Below are positions 47,586 to 56,482 of a stretch of 64,000 bases of DNA, piece by piece. Where the stretch lies: assembly GCA_963773035.1 (NCBI GenBank), contig CAVYZX010000007.1, forward strand, positions 1 to 64,000. The letters run 5' to 3'. This DNA is from CAVRXZ01 sp963773035 (GTDB lineage: Bacteria; Acidobacteriota; Vicinamibacteria; Vicinamibacterales; CAVVIG01). The translations under genes were made by a program, and so were the position numbers. Each line of letters begins with the position of its first letter. The first letter of the stretch is position 1. The notes beneath the pieces were generated by a model. The model did not search any database, had not been told where the DNA came from, and saw only the letters and a program-made list of their open reading frames with translations.

Positions 47586-49160
47586 ATGATCAAGTTCGCG
47601 CCAGCCATAGCCTTCGCAATCGTCGCCACCACCCTTGCGGCCGATGATCCGCAGACCGATTGGCCAAGCTACAACCGGACGCTCACTTCGGAGCGCTATG
47701 CATCCCTCGACCAGATCAACCGGGCCAACGTCTCGAAGGTGAAGCAGCTGTGCGTCTACGACCTGCGGGTCGATAGCAGCTTCCAGACGGGGCCAATCGT
47801 GATCGGCCGTACCCTGTACGCAACAACGGACAGGGAGATCCTCGCTATCGACGCGGCAACGTGCCAGCTGAAATGGCGAGTGCAGGAAGGGGGATCCTCC
47901 ATCGGCTTGCGCGTCAATCGTGGCGCCGCCTATCTTGATGGACACCTTTTCCGCGGCGCGGGCGACGGAAACGTTCTGGCATACGACTCGGCGACCGGAA
48001 AGAAGCTATGGACCACGAAGCTCGCCTACCCGGAAAAGGGAGAAAGCATTCCGTCGGCTCCAATCGCGTGGAACGGATTGGTCTTCATCGGTACCGCCGG
48101 CAGTGAACGATACGGAGTCCTGGGGCGCGTATATGCGCTCGACGCGAACACGGGGATGATCGTGTGGGAAACCTATACAGTGCCGACCGGCGCGCCACAG
48201 CCCGGCAACGAGAAAATGCAGGAGCAGGCTAAAGCGACCTGGGGCAATGCGAGCGAGGTGCCCATCACCGGCGGCGGAACCTGGTCCAGCTACACACTGG
48301 ATGCCGAACGCGGGCTTCTGTATGTTCCCGTCGGCAATCCAGGTCCGGACTTTGCCAACGCCGTGCGTCCCGGCTCGAATCTCTATACGAACTCGATCCT
48401 CATTCTGGATGCGAGAACCGGAATTTATCGCAACCACTACTCGCTCGTACCGGCGGACTTCCACGACTGGGATCTCGCGGCGGCGCCGGTACTCGTCACC
48501 ACCAAGGGCGGCAAACGCGTCGTCGCGGGGGCGCCGAAGGACGGCCTTCTCCACGTTTACGATCTGGCGACCGACCAGAAGCTGTACGCGACGGCGATCA
48601 CGACGCGCGAGAGCGAGGACGTGCCGTTGTCGACGAGCCCCACGCGCTTTTGCCCGGGAGCCGCGGGTGGCACCGAATGGAACGGTCCTGCCTACAGTCC
48701 CGACACCAACATGTTTTACAGCGGCACCGTCGATTGGTGCGTGACCGTGACACTCGATCCGGCCGAGCTCGCAAAGAAGCCCGGTCAGACGTGGACGGGC
48801 ACCGAGTTGGCCGCCCAATTCGGCAAACGCGATCTCGATTGGGCCGGATGGGTCACCGCGACCGATGCCGACGGCGGACAGGTCAAGTGGAAGTTCAAAG
48901 CTCCCGCGCCGGTGTTGTCGGGAATCACGCCCACGAAGGGCGGCCTGGTGTTTGCCGCCGACATGGACAAACACGCGTACGCGTTCGACGCGAGTAACGG
49001 CAAGATGCTGTGGCGGACCGACCTGCCGGGCGCGCCAGGCGGCGGTTTGATCACGTATGCGGTCGACGGCAAACAGTACGTCGCGGTCGTCACCGGGACG
49101 CGCTCGCAGGTGTTTCCCGCATCACCGGCGAGCTCGAGGATTGTGGTCTTCGGTTTGTAA
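47586..49160 (+). CDS. Exported PQQ-type beta-propeller dehydrogenase
   Basis: This 524-aa protein has a signal peptide (MIKFAPAIAFAIVATTLAADD) and an eight-bladed PQQ-propeller fold: WPSYNRTLTSERYASLDQIN, GRTLYATTDREILAIDAATC, LVFIGTAGSERYGVLGRVYALDA, HDWDLAAAPVLVTTKGGKRV. It resembles quinoprotein alcohol or glucose dehydrogenases but lacks the vicinal Cys-Cys and any cytochrome domain. It probably passes electrons to a separate acceptor. The start at 47586 has AGAGGA upstream and a better signal than the in-frame codon at 47571. It is followed by a SnoaL-like gene and a second PQQ enzyme with fused cytochrome c, likely one operon. Confidence 0.88.
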   Translation: MIKFAPAIAFAIVATTLAADDPQTDWPSYNRTLTSERYASLDQINRANVSKVKQLCVYDLRVDSSFQTGPIVIGRTLYATTDREILAIDAATCQLKWRVQEGGSSIGLRVNRGAAYLDGHLFRGAGDGNVLAYDSATGKKLWTTKLAYPEKGESIPSAPIAWNGLVFIGTAGSERYGVLGRVYALDANTGMIVWETYTVPTGAPQPGNEKMQEQAKATWGNASEVPITGGGTWSSYTLDAERGLLYVPVGNPGPDFANAVRPGSNLYTNSILILDARTGIYRNHYSLVPADFHDWDLAAAPVLVTTKGGKRVVAGAPKDGLLHVYDLATDQKLYATAITTRESEDVPLSTSPTRFCPGAAGGTEWNGPAYSPDTNMFYSGTVDWCVTVTLDPAELAKKPGQTWTGTELAAQFGKRDLDWAGWVTATDADGGQVKWKFKAPAPVLSGITPTKGGLVFAADMDKHAYAFDASNGKMLWRTDLPGAPGGGLITYAVDGKQYVAVVTGTRSQVFPASPASSRIVVFGL

Positions 49161-49179
49161 ACCTCGTCTGAAGTGAGAA

Positions 49180-49205
49180 TTCTGACTTCTCCCTTCTGAC
49201 TTCTC
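49180..49205 (+). repeat. Tandem 12-bp direct repeat TTCTGACTTCTC
   Basis: TTCTGACTTCTC occurs at 49180-49191 and 49194-49205, between the PQQ dehydrogenase and SnoaL-like genes. It precedes the ribosome site AAGGGGAT. It may be a small operator or a mutational repeat. Confidence 0.5.
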
Positions 49206-49223
49206 GAAAAGGGGATCAGACAC

Positions 49224-50180
49224 ATGCGAAGAATTCATTGGTCAGTGGCAGTTGTCCTGCTCGCGTTTGCCCTGTCGCTCTCGGCCGAATCCATCAATCC
49301 GCCGACCAAGCCGCAAACGGCGCCCATGACGGGACAGGAGAAAAAGAACCTCGACATGGTGATGACATGGTGGCGCGAAGTGCTCTATGCCGGTCACTTC
49401 GAGGTCGCGCCGAAGTACCAGGCCGAGGACTACATCCAGCACAATCCCAACGTCAACACCGGCCGCGCCGGGTTCATCGATTTCTTCACCAAGCTCGGAC
49501 GAAAGCCGATGAATCCGATTCCCAAGACGATGCCCGCAGACCAGCTGCCGGTGGTGCAGGGCGCCAAGGGCGACTTCGTGTGGCTCATCTTCGAGCACGA
49601 GGACAAGGATCCGCGGAACCCGGCGAACACCTATCACTACAACTCGTTCGACGTGCTCCGGATCGAGAACGGAAAGGTTCAAGAGCACTGGGACAGCGCG
49701 CAAAAGATGGCCGGCAGCGGGGCCGTGAAGACCGGTGTGTCGCCGAAGCCGCCGATGCAATGGAACACGGGCAAGCTGTCAAAGGAAGAAGAGAAGACTT
49801 TGGCGATGGCGACGGAGGAGCTGAAAGACATGCTTCAATACGGCCACTTGGAGCTTGCCGACAAGACCATGGATCCAGGCTACATCCAACACAACCCCAA
49901 CGTTCCGCAGGGCCGCGACGGATTCAAGCAGTTCATGAGCCGTGTACCCGGCCGCACCCCGAAGGAAATCAAGCCGGAGTGGGTGAACCCTCCTGTCCTG
50001 ACGCTGATCAACGGCCCGTACTCGTTCATGATGTGGGATCGCACCGCCAAGGATCCCGACGATCCGAGCCGCGAGTACAAGTGGAACCACTTCGACGTCG
50101 TTCGAATCGAGAACAACCTGATCAAGGAGCACTGGGACGAGGCTCGCATCAATCCGCCTGCGCCAGCTCCTGCGAGGTAG
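49224..50180 (+). CDS. Exported protein with two SnoaL-like (NTF2-fold) domains
   Basis: This 318-aa protein has a signal peptide (MRRIHWSVAVVLLAFALSLSA). Two tandem SnoaL-like domains follow, about 40-165 and 185-305. Each carries YIQHNPNV and a matching strand pattern (FVWLIFEHEDKDP and YSFMMWDRTAKDPDD; VLRIENGKVQEHWD and VVRIENNLIKEHWDEA). SnoaL-like folds bind hydrophobic or polyketide-type ligands and sometimes catalyse cyclisation. Here the copies may form an intramolecular dimer. It lies between two PQQ dehydrogenase genes, 63 bp after one and 11 bp before the other, so a periplasmic role in the same oxidation is likely. Confidence 0.86.
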   Translation: MRRIHWSVAVVLLAFALSLSAESINPPTKPQTAPMTGQEKKNLDMVMTWWREVLYAGHFEVAPKYQAEDYIQHNPNVNTGRAGFIDFFTKLGRKPMNPIPKTMPADQLPVVQGAKGDFVWLIFEHEDKDPRNPANTYHYNSFDVLRIENGKVQEHWDSAQKMAGSGAVKTGVSPKPPMQWNTGKLSKEEEKTLAMATEELKDMLQYGHLELADKTMDPGYIQHNPNVPQGRDGFKQFMSRVPGRTPKEIKPEWVNPPVLTLINGPYSFMMWDRTAKDPDDPSREYKWNHFDVVRIENNLIKEHWDEARINPPAPAPAR

Positions 50181-50191
50181 TAACCAGGATC

Positions 50192-52303
50192 ATGCGTTTG
50201 TTCTTCTCCGCCATCTCGTGCACTGCTGTCGCCGCGCTGCTGGCGACGTCGGGGCAGGCACAGTCGAAGCGAAAAAGCGAGCACGATTTCTCCGCCGCTC
50301 GACTGACTGCACCTGCTGCCACGAGCTGGCCCACGAACGGCGGCAACCTTTACAACCAACGGTATTCACCACTTACTGCGATCAACCGCGCCAACGTCGC
50401 GCAGCTCAAAGGTGTGTGGCGTACGCGTTTGCGCGGATCGGGCACCGCGCCGCAGTACTCCGGTGAAGGGCAGCCGATCGTTCACGACGGCGTCGCGTAC
50501 GTGACCACTGGCGCCAACGACGCGTTCGCGCTGTCGATCGACACCGGCGAGATACTCTGGCAATACACAGCGAACCTCGACCAAGCCATCAGCTCCGTGT
50601 GCTGCGGCTGGAACAACCGAGGTGTGGCGATCAGCGAAGACAAAGTCTTCATGGGCCGGCTCGACGGTCAACTGGTGGCGCTCGATCGGGCGACCGGCAA
50701 GCTTGTGTGGTCGATTCAGGCCGAGCGCTGGCAGGACAACTTCTCGATCACGGGAGCGCCGTTGTACGTCAACGGCATGGTCATCACCGGTTTTGCCGGC
50801 GCGGATCGCGGCACCCGTGGCCGCGTGAAGGCGTACGACGCGAAGGACGGCCGGCTCATTTGGACGTTCTACACGATTCCCGGTCCTGGTGAGCCCGGTC
50901 ACGACACGTGGCCGAACGACAACGACGCCTGGAAGTACGGCGGCGCATCGGTGTGGCAAACACCGGCCGCCGACCCCGAGCTGGGCCTCCTCTATTTCTC
51001 GACCGGCAATGCCGGGCCCGACTACAACGGCGCCGTGCGCGCCGGCGACAACCTGTACGCCGTCTCGATCGCGGCGATCGAGCTCTCGACCGGCAAATAT
51101 CGCTGGCACTTTCAGCAAGTGCATCACGACATCTGGGATTACGACGCGAGCAATCCTGTCATCCTCATGGACGTGAACATCGGCGGCAGCACGCGCAAGG
51201 CGATTGCCGAAGTCGGCAAGACGGGCTGGGCGTACATCCTCGATCGGCAGAACGGCAAACCGCTCGTCGGCATCGACGAGCGGCCGGTACCTCAGGAGCC
51301 GCGGCAGGCGACTGCCGCCACGCAGCCGTTCCCGCGCGGCGAAGCCGTGGTGCCGCAATTGATCCAGATCGCTCCGGAGGGATCCGCACTCGTCAACGAC
51401 GGCCGCATCTTCACGCCGTTCGTCGGCAAGGATCCGACGATCGTCAAACCGGGAATCTGGGGCGGCGCGAACTGGCCTCCGAGTGCCTACGATCCCATGC
51501 AACAGATGTTGTTCGTCTGTGCATCGTCCGTGATCAACGGTTATACCGGCGGCGGCGATCGGAAGTTCGCGGCTCCGGGGACCGGCGCGAGTTACCTCGG
51601 AGGTGCGACGGCGTTCACGCGTGTTCCGCGCACCGGCATCGTCGCGGCGCTCGATGTCACCAACAATAAGCTCGTGTGGCGCTACCGCTGGCCGGAGCAG
51701 TGCTACAGCGGCACGCTCGCGACCGGCGGCGGGCTGTTGTTCGTCGGACGCAACGACGGCCGCCTCACGGCGCTCGACTCGGCGACCGGCAGGCAACTCT
51801 GGGAGTTCCAGACGGGCGCCGGCATGCACGCGCCGGTGAGCACGTTCGAGCACAAGGGCAAGCAGTACGTGCTCGCGTTTTCGGCTGGCAACGCGCTGAT
51901 CGGCTCCGCACGAGGTGACAGCGTCTGGTTGTTCGGTCTCGAGGGAACGCTGCCGCCGGTTGCACCGGGCACGCCAGTGTCACGACTGGCGGCGGCACCT
52001 GCGCCGCCGGCTGACACGACCGCAACGACGGCTGCGGCAACGCCCCGTGTGGTCGGTGCAAACCTCGCCGCCGGCCAGCAGCTCTACGAGCAGGCGTGTG
52101 TGATCTGCCACGGCGCAGACGGCAAGGGCGGGCACGGCGGCGGTGCGCCCCTCGTCGGCCTCAAAGATCTCCAAGCCGTCATCCAAACAGTGAGCGTGGG
52201 CCGGAGCGACATGCCGCCGTTCCGAACATCGTTTACGCCAGAGCAGATCCGTGACGTCAGCACTTACGTCGTCGAGGCGTTGGCGGCTCGGGCGGCGCAG
52301 TAA
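50192..52303 (+). CDS. PQQ-dependent dehydrogenase with C-terminal cytochrome c
   Basis: This 703-aa quinohaemoprotein has a signal peptide (about 1-23) and an eight-bladed PQQ propeller with the vicinal cysteine pair VCCGWNNRGVAI. The metal/PQQ-site stretches are GADRGTRGRVKAYDAKDG and HHDIWDYDASNPVILMD. An alanine/proline-rich linker leads to a cytochrome-c domain with CVICH (Cys636, Cys639, His640) and a probable Met ligand in VSVGRSDMPPF. Relatives oxidise primary alcohols and pass electrons to the fused haem. The substrate is not readable. The ATG at 50192 has AGGAT upstream. It is the third gene of the PQQ cluster. Confidence 0.93.
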   Translation: MRLFFSAISCTAVAALLATSGQAQSKRKSEHDFSAARLTAPAATSWPTNGGNLYNQRYSPLTAINRANVAQLKGVWRTRLRGSGTAPQYSGEGQPIVHDGVAYVTTGANDAFALSIDTGEILWQYTANLDQAISSVCCGWNNRGVAISEDKVFMGRLDGQLVALDRATGKLVWSIQAERWQDNFSITGAPLYVNGMVITGFAGADRGTRGRVKAYDAKDGRLIWTFYTIPGPGEPGHDTWPNDNDAWKYGGASVWQTPAADPELGLLYFSTGNAGPDYNGAVRAGDNLYAVSIAAIELSTGKYRWHFQQVHHDIWDYDASNPVILMDVNIGGSTRKAIAEVGKTGWAYILDRQNGKPLVGIDERPVPQEPRQATAATQPFPRGEAVVPQLIQIAPEGSALVNDGRIFTPFVGKDPTIVKPGIWGGANWPPSAYDPMQQMLFVCASSVINGYTGGGDRKFAAPGTGASYLGGATAFTRVPRTGIVAALDVTNNKLVWRYRWPEQCYSGTLATGGGLLFVGRNDGRLTALDSATGRQLWEFQTGAGMHAPVSTFEHKGKQYVLAFSAGNALIGSARGDSVWLFGLEGTLPPVAPGTPVSRLAAAPAPPADTTATTAAATPRVVGANLAAGQQLYEQACVICHGADGKGGHGGGAPLVGLKDLQAVIQTVSVGRSDMPPFRTSFTPEQIRDVSTYVVEALAARAAQ

Positions 52304-53033
52304 TTTTGACCTGCGAACCCTGCTATTCCGCTTCGGCGGACCGCCGAAAGCGAAGGGCCGTCAGCTGGCGCGTCGGGCCGTCATCGTCGACCCGGAAAAC
52401 CAGCGCTCCGTTCGAACTCTGTCGCTGCGCGGCGGTCCTACCAGGTTGCGGCATCGCTCAGATCAACTAGTCTCGTTCGGATTCTTGGGACCCTTGGGTG
52501 ACATCGCTACAGACCGCCGCGGCGGAACTCACTGCGCGCTGGTTTTCATGAATCGTGACGGGTCGACTTCACGGCCCTTGCGCCAGCTGACGGCCCTCCG
52601 CTTTCATCGTCCCCCGGCCGCCCGGCGACCAAGGCGTGGCGGGGAGCGTCTCGGACCGCGCGACGTTTGGAGTCAGCCCGCCACGGCTGCCGGAAAAACG
52701 GCGTGAAGCCGAGTCCTGCGCGGCCGTCTGCCGAGAGGTCACACGGGTCGAGGCGTTGCCCGAGGCGGTACTCGTTGATCGGAGCGATGTCGCGAATAAG
52801 CAGGACGGCCCGCGCCAGCGGGAGGACGGCGAGCGGAACGCTGTTTTTCGGGCTGACGGAAACGGCGCGACGGTCCGAGATGCTTCCCGCCGCGCGTCGC
52901 GTTGGCAGCCACTGGTAAAGAGCTGCGGCGCTACACGTCGACTCAGTTCGCTTCTGGGACTAGACCAACGAAATCGCGTAAGCTCGTTAGCAGAGAGTAG
53001 GTCATCCATTCCAACAAGACTGCGAGACACGAA
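52304..53033. other. 730-bp intergenic region with an inverted repeat; no recognisable gene
   Basis: Arms 52346-52371 and 52580-52605 match as reverse complements at 25 of 26 positions (core AGGGCCGTCAGCTGGCGC), with weaker pairing continuing for about 20 bp. Just before arm one, CTTCGGCGG and CCGCCGAAAG form a compact palindrome. Short frames exist on both strands, but none has a recognisable domain or good start. It looks like a decayed mobile or repeat element. Confidence 0.5.
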
Positions 53034-53864
53034 ATGATCAAAGTGATCGATACCGAAAAAAAGCCACGACTTCCCGTTGCGGAAGGGCAGGTCAGGAATA
53101 TTCTCGGTCCATCCGAGGAACGAACAAGGGTTCAGGTTGCGATCGAGAACGTTGACGCCGGTAAGACCTGTCACATTGCTCTCAGCGACCGGACCCAGGT
53201 CGCGTACATCCTGGAAGGGCAGAACGCGAAAGTTATCCACAAGTCGGCAGGGAAGACTGCCGAACATACAGCCCAGCCACGCGCCGGCCTCTACCTCGAA
53301 CCTGGCGAAGAAGCGACCGTTGCTGCGTCGGGAAGTCCGCTGGTTCTCCTGCTCGTCACCGTACCCAAACACGTCGGCAAGCCCATCGGCAACGATGTGC
53401 CGGCCGGCTACTTCTTCGAAGAGGCGCGACTGAGATCGCTGGTCGACGAGAAGCGTATCCGCGAACGGACCTTCTGGGTCAACAAGGAGACCGGCCTTTC
53501 CAGCTCCTGGGATCTGCAAATCGGACGGATGGCGTATGCACCGCACGGCCACTCTCCGCGGCACGTTCACAACGCCGCGAAGACCAGTTCGATCACACCC
53601 GAGCACTTCTACTTCATCGAGAAGGGCCGCGGTGAAGTGAAGCACGACACTGGCAGTCTTGCTGTAGGGCCCGGCAGCCTGGTTCTCATCCCAGCCGGTG
53701 AGTGGCATCAGCTCATCGCGTCCGAAACAGGATTCGATTACATCGAATTCCAGGCGCCCTTCGACTTCGTCACCACGATGGACCAGGACCCGTTGGGAAA
53801 GAACTGGTACATCAAGGGGACCGACGACGGCACGGGGAAACCCAAGCTGTGGGTGCAAAGCTGA
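53034..53864 (+). CDS. Bicupin protein
   Basis: This 276-aa cytoplasmic protein has two cupin domains. The first (about 30-120) lacks the usual histidines and is probably structural. The second (about 160-255) has HGHSPRHVHNAAKTSSITPEHFYFIEKG, with the metal-binding His/Glu set, and a late IPAGEWHQLI. Relatives include oxalate-decarboxylase-like and sugar-isomerase-like enzymes. No substrate can be inferred. It is separated from the PQQ cluster by the 730-bp gap. A ribosome site is weak (GAAATG context), but the cupin N-terminus supports the start. Confidence 0.85.
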   Translation: MIKVIDTEKKPRLPVAEGQVRNILGPSEERTRVQVAIENVDAGKTCHIALSDRTQVAYILEGQNAKVIHKSAGKTAEHTAQPRAGLYLEPGEEATVAASGSPLVLLLVTVPKHVGKPIGNDVPAGYFFEEARLRSLVDEKRIRERTFWVNKETGLSSSWDLQIGRMAYAPHGHSPRHVHNAAKTSSITPEHFYFIEKGRGEVKHDTGSLAVGPGSLVLIPAGEWHQLIASETGFDYIEFQAPFDFVTTMDQDPLGKNWYIKGTDDGTGKPKLWVQS

Positions 53865-53992
53865 GATAAAACCGCTGAGGACGCGGAAGAAAAACCTGCA
53901 TGCTCGGCGGTTTCAGCCGTCGAGCTCCACGCTTTCCAAAAATTTTGCGGTCGTCATGTCGCTCCGATGTGACCTCGCCGTGGCAGACTACT

Positions 53993-54007
53993 GTGATCGC
54001 TGATCAC
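53993..54007. promoter_or_regulatory. 15-bp palindrome GTGATCGCTGATCAC before the VOC gene
   Basis: GTGATC and GATCAC flank a 3-nt centre, 55 bp before the VOC start. It resembles a TGTGA/TCACG pair with a 7-nt gap, one base longer than the classical CRP site. It is a possible regulator site and no more than that. Confidence 0.3.
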
Positions 54008-54061
54008 GGTACGTCGGCACTCGAGGTCAGCGGCGTGTTCACGAAGATTCGGAGGTGTTCG

Positions 54062-54847
54062 ATGACTGTTGCAACGTCGACATTGCTTGGACGACCGCTC
54101 TGGTACGAGTTGATGACCACCGACATGAAGGCGGCCGAAGCTTTCTACCATGCGGTGGTGGGCTGGAAAACGTCGCCATTCGACGGCGCGGGTCAGCCCT
54201 ATACGATGTTCAATCGGAGTAGCGATGCATCCGTTGCGGGTGTGATGACCAAGCCGACGGACGTAAAGGCGCCGCCGTTCTGGGCGATGTATGTCGGAGT
54301 CCCGAAGCTCGAGGAGGCAGCGGCCCAAATCAAGCGGCTTGGCGGCAGCGCGCACACTAAGGTGATCGAGATCCCCAACGTCGGTCGCATGCAGATGATG
54401 ATGGACCCGCAGGGCGCCGCGTTCTACATCTACGAGCCCGCGCGCGCGGAGCAACCGCCGGAAGCCGCGCCGGAAGTAGGCGAGGGGTCGTGGCACGAGC
54501 TGATGACGACCGACGCTCCGGCGGCGATGAAATTCTACGAGCAGGTGTTCCACTGGCAACCCACCGAGTCGATGGACATGGGGCCGATGGGCAAGTACCA
54601 GATGTTCAACCGCCCGCACGGGATGATCGGCGGCATGATGAACAAGCCGCCGGAGATGGCGAACGTGCCCCCGAACTGGCTGCTCTACTTCCGCGTTCCT
54701 GACGTTGACGCAGCGGCAGAACGCATCAAGGCGAACGGCGGGAAGATCCTGAACGGGCCGATGGAGGTTCCGGGCGGCGATCGGGTCCTGAGCGCGACGG
54801 ATCCGCAGGGCGCCGCATTCGGGCTTCACGCGAGGAAGGCTACCTAA
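54062..54847 (+). CDS. VOC-family protein with two glyoxalase-like domains
   Basis: This 261-aa protein has two tandem VOC domains (about 8-125 and 138-258), each starting with the same phrase: LWYELMTTDMKAAEAFYHAV and SWHELMTTDAPAAMKFYEQV. Paired beta-alpha-beta-beta-beta units and late DPQGAAFYIYEP and DPQGAAFGLHAR repeats follow. VOC enzymes bind a metal; members include glyoxalase I, dioxygenases and resistance proteins. Only scattered His/Glu ligands are visible, so activity is uncertain. The start at 54062 has CGGAGGTG upstream and matches the domain boundary; an upstream in-frame extension was rejected. Confidence 0.88.
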   Translation: MTVATSTLLGRPLWYELMTTDMKAAEAFYHAVVGWKTSPFDGAGQPYTMFNRSSDASVAGVMTKPTDVKAPPFWAMYVGVPKLEEAAAQIKRLGGSAHTKVIEIPNVGRMQMMMDPQGAAFYIYEPARAEQPPEAAPEVGEGSWHELMTTDAPAAMKFYEQVFHWQPTESMDMGPMGKYQMFNRPHGMIGGMMNKPPEMANVPPNWLLYFRVPDVDAAAERIKANGGKILNGPMEVPGGDRVLSATDPQGAAFGLHARKAT

Positions 54848-54907
54848 CCGCGACGGGGTCGCGGCACCGCGCACGGTCCGCCGATATACTGGTGGCCGCG
54901 GCCCACG

Positions 54908-56467
54908 ATGTCCACGCTGACGTATCCCGACGTGCCGTTGCACGCGCTGATGCAGGCAACGGCACGACGCTATCCCACCCGCGTCGCCATTCGGTACCAC
55001 AACCGCACGCTGTCTTTCGAAGAATTCGATCGTCAGTCGAATCGACTGGCTAATGCGTTCCTCTCGGTTGGTGTCGTGGCCGCCGACCGCATCGCGCTCT
55101 ACCTGCCGAATTGCCCCGAATACGAGCTGGCCTTTTACGCCGCCAGCAAGGTGGGCGCCGTCGCGTGTCCGGTCAATCCCTCGTGTCGCGAGCTGGAGCT
55201 CACACACCAACTCGACGATCTCGGCGTCACCGCCGTGCTGACACACGAAACGCTCTTGCCCGTCGTCGTCAGCTCACAACGACAGTGGTCGACGGCGCGT
55301 CACGTGGTTGTTGTCGCCGAAGACGGCTATGCGCTCCCGACCGGTCTGCGCTCTTTTGCCTCAATCACGGCGGCCGAGTCCGACTTGCCGCCGCCGTGCC
55401 GCGTCGATCCGGACCAGCTCGTCGCCCTGCCGTACTCGAGTGGGACGACGGGACTTCCGAAAGGCGTGATGTTGACGCACCGGAATCTGGTCAGCAATCA
55501 CATCCAGTTCGGTACGGGATGCCAACTTGGGCCCGAGGACAAGTTCCTCGTGTATCTCCCGCTGTCGCACATTTACGGCGTGGCGCTGATGGGACTGGCA
55601 CTGTGGGCGGGCGCGGAGCAGATTCTCCTGGAGCGCTTCGAGCTTTCTACGGTGGCCCGGCTGGTCGAAGGACATGGGGTGACGTGGCTCCACGTCGTGC
55701 CTCCGGTCCTGTTGGCGCTGGCGGAATCGCGCGACATCGATCCCGGTCAATTTCGGAGCATCAAGTACGCGCTCAGCGCCGCGGCTCCGCTCGCCCCGGA
55801 GCTGGCCCGGCGGGTGACAGAACGCTTCGGGTTTCCCGTCATACAGGCTTACGGACTCACCGAAACATCGCCGGACACTCATTTGAGCCCGCTCGAACGC
55901 GAGCGCATCAAAATCGAGAGCGGAGGCGTGCCAGTCGCGGACACTGAACATCGGGTTGTCGACCTCGAGACGGGAGAGCGAACCGTCCCGCCGGGCGAGC
56001 TCGGCGAGATTCTCGTGCGCGGCCCGCAGGTGATGAGCGGCTATTGGAACGCGCCGGAAGAAACTGCTCGGGTGCTTCGCGACGGATGGTTCCACACAGG
56101 TGATATTGGATGGATCGACAACGAAGGGTACGTGTTCATCGTCGACCGCAAGAAGGAAATGATCAAGTACAAGGGCTTCAGCATCGCCCCCGCAGAGCTC
56201 GAAGCGGCGTTGCTCGAGCATCCGGACGTCGCTGATTGTGCGGTGATTGGTGTGCCCGATGACGAAGCCGGTGAGATTCCCAAGGCGTTCGTCGTTGGGC
56301 GTGCGGGCACGACGATCGATGTTGGCGTTGTCGGTCAGTTCATGGCCAGGCGTGTCGCGGGGTACAAGCAGATCCGGGAGTGGGCGGTCGTCTCGAATAT
56401 TCCACGAACACCGTCAGGCAAGATTCTCAGGCGAAGCTTAAAAGAGCTTCCGGCGGCAGGGCGCTGA
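54908..56467 (+). CDS. AMP-forming acyl-CoA ligase (FadD/4CL-like)
   Basis: This 519-aa adenylating enzyme has A3 YSSGTTGLPKGVMLTHRN (about 176-193), A5 YGLTETSP, A7 GWFHTGDIGWID, A8 VDRKKEMIKYKGFSIAP, and A10 PRTPSGKILRRSL with the catalytic lysine. It activates a fatty or aromatic acid to acyl-AMP and then acyl-CoA. The chain length or aromatic preference is not decidable from motifs. A TATACT -10-like box (54885-54890) lies 17 nt before the ATG. It converges with the winged-helix/hydrolase gene, with 15 bp between stops. Confidence 0.94.
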   Translation: MSTLTYPDVPLHALMQATARRYPTRVAIRYHNRTLSFEEFDRQSNRLANAFLSVGVVAADRIALYLPNCPEYELAFYAASKVGAVACPVNPSCRELELTHQLDDLGVTAVLTHETLLPVVVSSQRQWSTARHVVVVAEDGYALPTGLRSFASITAAESDLPPPCRVDPDQLVALPYSSGTTGLPKGVMLTHRNLVSNHIQFGTGCQLGPEDKFLVYLPLSHIYGVALMGLALWAGAEQILLERFELSTVARLVEGHGVTWLHVVPPVLLALAESRDIDPGQFRSIKYALSAAAPLAPELARRVTERFGFPVIQAYGLTETSPDTHLSPLERERIKIESGGVPVADTEHRVVDLETGERTVPPGELGEILVRGPQVMSGYWNAPEETARVLRDGWFHTGDIGWIDNEGYVFIVDRKKEMIKYKGFSIAPAELEAALLEHPDVADCAVIGVPDDEAGEIPKAFVVGRAGTTIDVGVVGQFMARRVAGYKQIREWAVVSNIPRTPSGKILRRSLKELPAAGR

Positions 56468-56482
56468 CTCGCACGGCCAAAT

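Noticed and set aside
52569..53858. 429-codon open frame covering the bicupin gene and the gap
   Set aside because: Overlaps a clear cupin gene antisense; no recognisable domain in the gap part.
53993..54007. CRP-type operator before the VOC gene
   Set aside because: Half-site spacing is 7 nt rather than 6 and only one copy exists, so it is kept as a weak palindrome only.
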